Source of the DNA: Haematococcus lacustris | Lineage: Eukaryota; Chlorophyta; Chlorophyceae; Chlamydomonadales; Haematococcaceae | Direction: 5' to 3' | Length of the DNA: 64,000 nt | Assembly: GCA_030144725.1 (NCBI GenBank) | Contig: JASKMD010000008.1 | Span: 17,454,992 to 17,518,991, forward strand | Shown: positions 58,920-64,000 of the stretch, piece by piece | How the letters are laid out: every line of letters starts with the position of its first letter | Position numbering within the stretch: position 1 is the stretch's first letter | Program-made: the position numbers and the translations under genes | The notes under the pieces: generated by a model | Seen by the model: the letters and a program-made list of their open reading frames with translations, nothing else | The model's database searches: none | Told to the model about the DNA's origin: nothing

Positions 58920-59885
58920 CTGGGACAGTCCAATTGGCAGGACTTATGCATGGTTTTGTATGAAGCATAACTCACCTTGGCCAGGACTGTCAACATCAAA
59001 AGTACATGCATGTGGAGGCTTGACGAATGCTTTTCACTCATCCGTCTGATGCCACGTCGAGTCAGAGGTGCAAATTGAATGATAGGGCAATAGTGGACTG
59101 AGAACGTGGCTAGAAGACCATGCCAACCTTAGGCATGCATGGCAAGCATGCCTTGGTGTGAGATGCCGCTTTGTAAGATAACGACCTTGGACCTTGCCTG
59201 GGGATATCCTGGGACAAGAAACGTAAGAGCGCTTGTCTCTCGGGTACTGTTGCCCTTGCGCAGTGTGCAGCCAGAACGCCTTAGACAACAGTTGACAACA
59301 AACAAGCCGTAGATGGAGTTTGAAGCAGTTGCAGCACGCAGTGCTGCCTGGCTGCAGTCCTGTGCCTGTCACTGCTGCTGAAGTCCTTCTTAGGCCAGCC
59401 AAGGAGCCAGCTAGGCTGCCTTTATGAGGCGTACGCTCGCAGCCACTAGCAGCTTTGACCCTGCAAACACATCTATAGTTGTTGGGATAAAGGTCCTGCA
59501 GAGCGGGTTAGGGTTAGGTGGCACACATGTCAAAGAACCCTGTGCTGTAAAACTCGTAAAGACCAGTAAGATTGTATCAGGGGTGCCGCCAATGGCGGGG
59601 TTGAACTGCAATAAGGGAATCGGCCCATCAAAGCATGTTATAGAAGGTTAGGGAAAAGGGACCAAACTAAGAGTCTGTGGGGTGTGGGTAAGTGAAAGGG
59701 GATAGGGACAGTAAGGGAGCCGTCAAGGGTAGAAAGGGAGGGGTGGGGGAGACTCCAGCCAGGAAGGTTACCCGCTATTATGGGAACACTTTTGGCTATG
59801 GTGTTAAGCTGGGGTGAAAACGGCAGACAAGACAGACAAGCTGGCCAACCAGAGGTTGTATATGATAGGCAGATCCTTACTGATG
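58920..59885. other. 3' flank of RIB43A and spacer
   Basis: No gene supported. It holds a TGTAA candidate at 59172-59176 and a lone GGGTTAGGGTTAGG run at about 59505. Confidence 0.5.
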
Positions 59886-59889
59886 GGGT

Positions 59890-61115
59890 CAGTCTGTGTT
59901 TTTGCACCCTCCCCTCATTCCAGGAAGCAGCAGGCCCCCTCTGGCAGCAGCAGCAGCCCAGCAGCAGGCCCCCTCTGGCAGCAGGAGCAGCCCAGCAGCA
60001 GGGCCCTCTGGCAGCAGCAGCGGCAACAAGCGCCCACCAGCTGATGTAGGCAAGGGCCTGGCTGACAAGCAGACGTTCTGGTCTCACCCAGCCACCCATA
60101 TGGACACGGGGCTGGACCCTGGCGCCATCCAGGCAGTCAGCGCAGCCTCAAGTGTGGATGACATAGCGGACAGCTTCTACAGGTGCACTCTGACCAGGAG
60201 TCCTAAGCAATTGGCATGACAGTGGCCTGACCCAGGCTCGCCGCAGCAGCCAGCCCAGCAGGCACCTCCCTGTTGGCCATCCAGCGGCACGTGGCCGTCG
60301 CCCTGGCCACCTGGGCTGCAGTGTGGGAGGACCCCAAGTGGGAAGAGCAAAAGCCCAGGGTGTACGGCGGGCAGGAGAGGGTCCTGGGGCGCCTCTTCAG
60401 GAAGGTGGGTGTGCAAGGCTGATGAATGCCCCCCAAGTGACCTGCTAGGTGCCATGGCCCCAGCCCTTCCAAGGATGTCATGCATTGTGTGTCTTGTGTG
60501 CCATGCAGCTGGAGGAGGAGGCAGCCATCATGTCATAGCAGCGGTGGGGGACACGCAAGCAGCTAGCGGTGTTCTTTAGCACGCATGGTGAGTGGGGGGC
60601 CAAGGCCGTGCTGCAGGCCTGCCGCAAGGTGTTGGAGAGGCCCAACAGCGGCAGGCCAACAGACAGGCTGCCTGGCAAGGTGGTGACAGTGCATGAGTTC
60701 TGCACCAGCCTTGTCAGCTCAGCTTCGAGAGGCGGCTGAAGCGCAGCAAGCCCACCAGGCCTGCAGGCTGGGACCCCCATCAGGTCAGATTGAGGACTAC
60801 TTGTTGAGGTCGGCCTGGAGCCAGCACATTCAGGCGCCAGTGCGAGGCCTCATGTGGTGCCCCTGGGTGACCTAGGTTTCCCCTGGGGACCTAGGTAACT
60901 GGGTGGACAGGGACTGCAACTCAGCCCTGCAGCTCAGCGGGCTCAACTGCAGCTCAGCGGGCAGAGGAGGCTCCATGGCGCCCAATGGAGTTGTGCTCGT
61001 GGCCAGACCGAGCAAGGGCACAGGCCCTGGGCAAGGAGTATCCTGGCCTGAGCTTGTGAGAGCTGCGAGATCGAGCACCCTAGGCCCAGGCTCAGCAGCC
61101 TGCAACAGAGTATTG
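59890..61115 (+). pseudogene. TnpB/Fanzor-like family B copy keeping all three RuvC motifs, frame-broken
   Basis: Ordered blocks on the plus strand: a Ser/Gln-rich linker, MDTGLDPGAIQAVSAAS at about 60100-60150 (RuvC-I Asp), KVVTVHEFCTSLVSSA at about 60678-60725 (RuvC-II Glu, normally DEFRTS), GQIEDYLLRSAWSQHIQAPV then RGLMWCPWV at about 60780-60870, and GNWVDRDCNSAL at about 60895-60935 (RuvC-III Asp), then PMELCSWPD and LGKEYPGL. The blocks lie in different frames, with stops between, so the copy cannot be translated as it stands unless several gaps are introns. Order and residues match the TnpB/Fanzor RuvC core. The zinc-ribbon cysteines usual in TnpB after the Glu are absent. Confidence 0.65.
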
Positions 61116-61931
61116 TGTGCATTGGGCACTGCCCGTCAGGTGTCCCCAACAAACAGAAAACCTACCCCTGGTAATCAAAACAACGCCTGTCCTAAGCACT
61201 GTCCGAGCTGTTGCTTACATAAGAGCACGTGTTTCAGGCCAACGTATATTGGCCTATCTTTTGAGGGGGTGGGGACAGGGAGGTGGCCGGGCCTCCTATT
61301 CGGGTTCAACGTTTAACGTAGCCCCTAGTTGTCGAGGATGATATGTGCTGTAGCCACCCCTCCTGGTAGATGGTTGAACAAAGACACAAACATGACGCTG
61401 GACCTGCAACGGGTTGTGAGAAGCACACGGCGTCCCCTGGAGCTAGGCCAGGGCATCTTGAAACAAAAAGAACATTCTGGTAGTAAACGAGTGCCACGGC
61501 ACGCAGGCAGAACAGTTGTGTGTTTCAACAAATGTGTGTACGGACCCTATCCATGTCATCCAATGTATCAGCTGTTTGTTCTACTGTGTGCCCTGTGCCA
61601 CGTGTTCTAGCGCATAAGTTATGACGTGGAACTTACAGTCAGACCTACGGTATTTGATTGTCAACCCACCTACCTAGGTCCCCCCCAAATCACACATGCT
61701 ACGTACATACACGCATATATGTTATGTTACATGTTACATCCCGTGTACGTACATTGCCGGTTATGTTACATAGCCTTCTTAGCTGCTCGATTCGCCTGCA
61801 GTGAGCTTGTACACCCCGCCGCACTGGTCGACTTAGCGACCTGCTGTGCCAATTACCACCCCTTCCCAATCTGTACACCCCCTCCCAATCTGTACACCCC
61901 CTCCCAACCTCTACACCCAATCTAAACCTCA
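61116..61931. other. spacer before the pentamer array
   Basis: No gene supported. The right end has three copies of CC(C/A)AATCTGTACACCCCCT-like words at 61865-61920, immediately before the pentamer array. Confidence 0.5.
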
Positions 61932-62610
61932 CCCGCCCCGCCCCGCCCCGCCCCGCCCCGCCCCGCCCCGCCCCGCCCCGCCCCGCCCCGCCCCGCCCCG
62001 CCCCGCCCCGCCCCGCCCCGCCCCGCCCCGCCCCGCCCCGCCCCGCCCCGCCCCGCCCCGCCCCGCCCCGCCCCGCCCCGCCCCGCCCCGCCCCGCCCCG
62101 CCCCGCCCCGCCCCGCCCCGCCCCGCCCCGCCCCGCCCCGCCCCGCCCCGCCCCGCCCCGCCCCGCCCCGCCCCGCCCCGCCCCGCCCCGCCCCGCCCCG
62201 CCCCGCCCCGCCCCGCCCCGCCCCGCCCCGCCCCGCCCCGCCCCGCCCCGCCCCGCCCCGCCCCGCCCCGCCCCGCCCCGCCCCGCCCCGCCCCGCCCCG
62301 CCCCGCCCCGCCCCGCCCCGCCCCGCCCCGCCCCGCCCCGCCCCGCCCCGCCCCGCCCCGCCCCGCCCCGCCCCGCCCCGCCCCGCCCCGCCCCGCCCCG
62401 CCCCGCCCCGCCCCGCCCCGCCCCGCCCCGCCCCGCCCCGCCCCGCCCCGCCCCGCCCCGCCCCGCCCCGCCCCGCCCCGCCCCGCCCCGCCCCGCCCCG
62501 CCCCGCCCCGCCCCGCCCCGCCCCGCCCCGCCCCGCCCCGCCCCGCCCCGCCCCGCCCCGCCCCGCCCCGCCCCGCCCCGCCCCGCCCCGCCCCGCCCCG
62601 CCCCGCCCCG
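61932..62610 (+). repeat. (CCCCG)n pentanucleotide array, about 136 copies
   Basis: 679 bp of an unbroken CCCCG repeat. The minus strand is (GGGGC)n, which should form G-quadruplexes. Being a 5-bp unit it gives a periodic PRPAP frame over its whole length, which is not a gene. The number of copies may be limited by read length or by assembly. Confidence 0.97.
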
Positions 62611-63091
62611 CTATCCTATCCTAGGGGCCTTCTATCCTAGGGGCATTGCCAAGGGACGCTTGAAGAGGGTGCCAGGTTGTGCGCCATGAGGTGGGGGCCA
62701 AGCTATGGAGTTGAGAGGCTTTGCCTTGCCGAGGTTCTTGCCAGCATGTAACAACCCGTGTAACACCCCTGTAACACCCGTATAACACCGGAAATGTAAC
62801 ATTTACATGTACGCACATGTACGTACATGAGACGCTCCCTACGCATTTACACAGCTACGTGCATTGCTGCATGACCAGCCCCCAAGCCTGAGCTCATGCC
62901 ATCTTACGATAGGAAATGACACATACTTCCTGTTCAATTGAGTTTAATACTAGCACCTGCCTGGTGGGCACTGGGATCGCAGCATGCATGGACCCGTGGC
63001 CAACCATGCCAAATGTTTTGAAAAAGGTTATGCCAGTGAAGCGCGCGGAAGACCCCGAACTGACCTGGGTACTACTCTGGGCGGTAGGGCA

Positions 63092-64000
63092 ATGAAGAGC
63101 TTGCAAAAACTCTTCGGGGCCTCCCATCGTAGCCCAGATACCAGCAGAGCGCAATTAGCGGAGCACAGCTCTTCACCAGCAAGCAGGGGCTCCCCGGCCC
63201 CAGAGCCAGTTCAGCAGCCTGTGGAGCTGCCACCAGCACAGGGCGATGGCGAGCCAGGGTACGGAGGTTTGCAGCCTCCTCTTTGTGGTCGGCCTCTAGC
63301 CTTACTTCAATTCCTGCACGTAGGAGCCCAAATAAGGGAAAGCCCCACGCGCCCTCGTCCTTCTATTGCCCCGTGTCAATGGAACTCATGGCAGACCCAG
63401 TGATGGTTGCGACAGGGCATACCTACGATAGGGCTTGCATTGAGAAATGGTTGCAGCAAGGCAATCGTACCTGCCCAGTTACGGGCATGCGCTTGCGACA
63501 CCTGGAGCTGATTCCCAACTATGCCCTGCGAACAGCAATTCAGGTGCGCTATGCTCTATGGCCATACAGCATGCGCCCCGCCCTGACGCCCGGTGAGTGC
63601 AGTGCGTCACAGGAGTGGGCCACCAAGCACGGCGTGTCGCTTACCAGTAGCAGCGGGGCAAGGTGGACGTCATTTCGATACGAGGATGAACCAAAGACCA
63701 TTCTACAAGTATGCTGAGAGCAGCCATGTACTAGGCTGTTGCAATGCTGTGACCTGCAACGAAAGTTAGCCAGCAGATGACATTTGGCAGTACAGCTTAC
63801 TGATGTACTTCATGCAGGGACATGACGAGATTGTATGGGCTGTTGAAGTCCATGGACGGCGGTTGTTCTCAGCCTCAGCAGACAAAACCATTCGAGTCTG
63901 GGATATTGCGTCTCGGCGTTGTGAGCAGGTCTTGGAGGATCACTCGCGACCAGTGTTGTCCTTGGCAATCTCAAATGGACGATTGTATTCAGGGTCCTAC
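63092..64000 (+). CDS. U-box and WD40-repeat E3 ubiquitin ligase, 5' part
   Basis: Exons 63092-63258, 63324-63543, 63613-63708 and 63818 onward join in phase and run off the window. After a disordered Ser/Pro-rich start (MKSLQKLFGASHRS) comes a U-box, FYCPVSMELMADPVMVATGH then TYDRACIEKWL and CPVTGMRL, the RING-like domain that binds E2 enzymes. Exon 4 starts the WD40 propeller with GHDEIVWAVEVHGRRLFSAS then DKTIRVWDI and a second repeat (ISNGRLYSGSY) at the edge. The propeller presumably binds the substrate. This U-box-first arrangement with C-terminal WD40 repeats occurs in plants and green algae. Start at 63092 chosen as the last ATG before the domain; an in-frame ATG also exists at 62984. 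Confidence 0.85.

Noticed and set aside
61846..62640. 264-residue PRPAP-repeat open frame
   Set aside because: It is the forced translation of the (CCCCG)n array; a 5-bp unit without stops stays open in every frame.

Overview
The window looks like nuclear DNA of a flagellated green alga of the Chlamydomonadales. The genes are GC-rich and broken into many short exons with GT..AG introns. Several have the TGTAA polyadenylation motif typical of volvocalean algae downstream, and some products are ciliary or centrosomal (RIB43A, a MAP10-like protein, an SSX2IP-like coiled-coil protein). The dense low-complexity tracts and the many decayed TnpB/Fanzor-like open reading frames fit my memory of Haematococcus lacustris. 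The species is an inference, not a demonstration.

Layout. 1.1-6.9 kb (minus): a complete DDX3/Ded1-type DEAD-box RNA helicase. 7.2-13.3 kb (plus): a long coiled-coil protein with an SSX2IP/ADIP-like start, divergent from the helicase. 14.0-18.3 kb (minus): a tRNA-derived SINE, a nearly whole TnpB/Fanzor-like gene (family A) and a tandem remnant of a second family (B), with a small membrane-protein gene at 17.0 kb. 19.8-21.2 kb (plus): an unknown coiled-coil gene holding a (GGGCT)n intron, then a second SINE. 22.3-28.3 kb (plus): an eight-exon, 1279-residue MAP10-N-like protein. 29.2-29.7 kb (minus): a complete mitochondrial-type chaperonin 10.

29.5-44.2 kb is a nested transposon block flanked by a 1.2 kb direct duplication that copies the 5' part of CPN10 and the start of a divergent BED-finger gene. 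Inside it are an LTR fragment, an inverted pair of short TIR elements, foldback elements, a hAT-like element with an 8-bp target duplication, and a 6.3 kb Ty3/Gypsy chromovirus with 200-bp LTRs and a 5-bp target duplication. Its gag and pol lie in one frame, separated by a single amber codon followed by a possible stem-loop.

44-49 kb holds the rest of the BED-finger gene, microsatellite-rich DNA and a decayed family A copy. 49.3-51.7 kb (minus) is the 3' two-thirds of the spliceosomal protein PRPF31, with an inverted telomere-like array and a pentamer array in its introns; its 5' end runs toward a 500-base assembly gap (52323-52822). 53-57 kb holds more family B debris. 57.1-58.9 kb (plus) is RIB43A. 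59.9-61.1 kb is the most complete family B copy. A pure (CCCCG)n array of 679 bp follows, and the window ends in the first exons of a U-box/WD40 ubiquitin ligase.

The host genes are unrelated housekeeping or ciliary genes and form no operon-like unit. The common theme of the rest is mobile DNA, above all two multi-copy families carrying RuvC-nuclease signatures of the TnpB/Fanzor type. Exon limits given here were read from splice consensus and reading-frame continuity; no transcript data were available.
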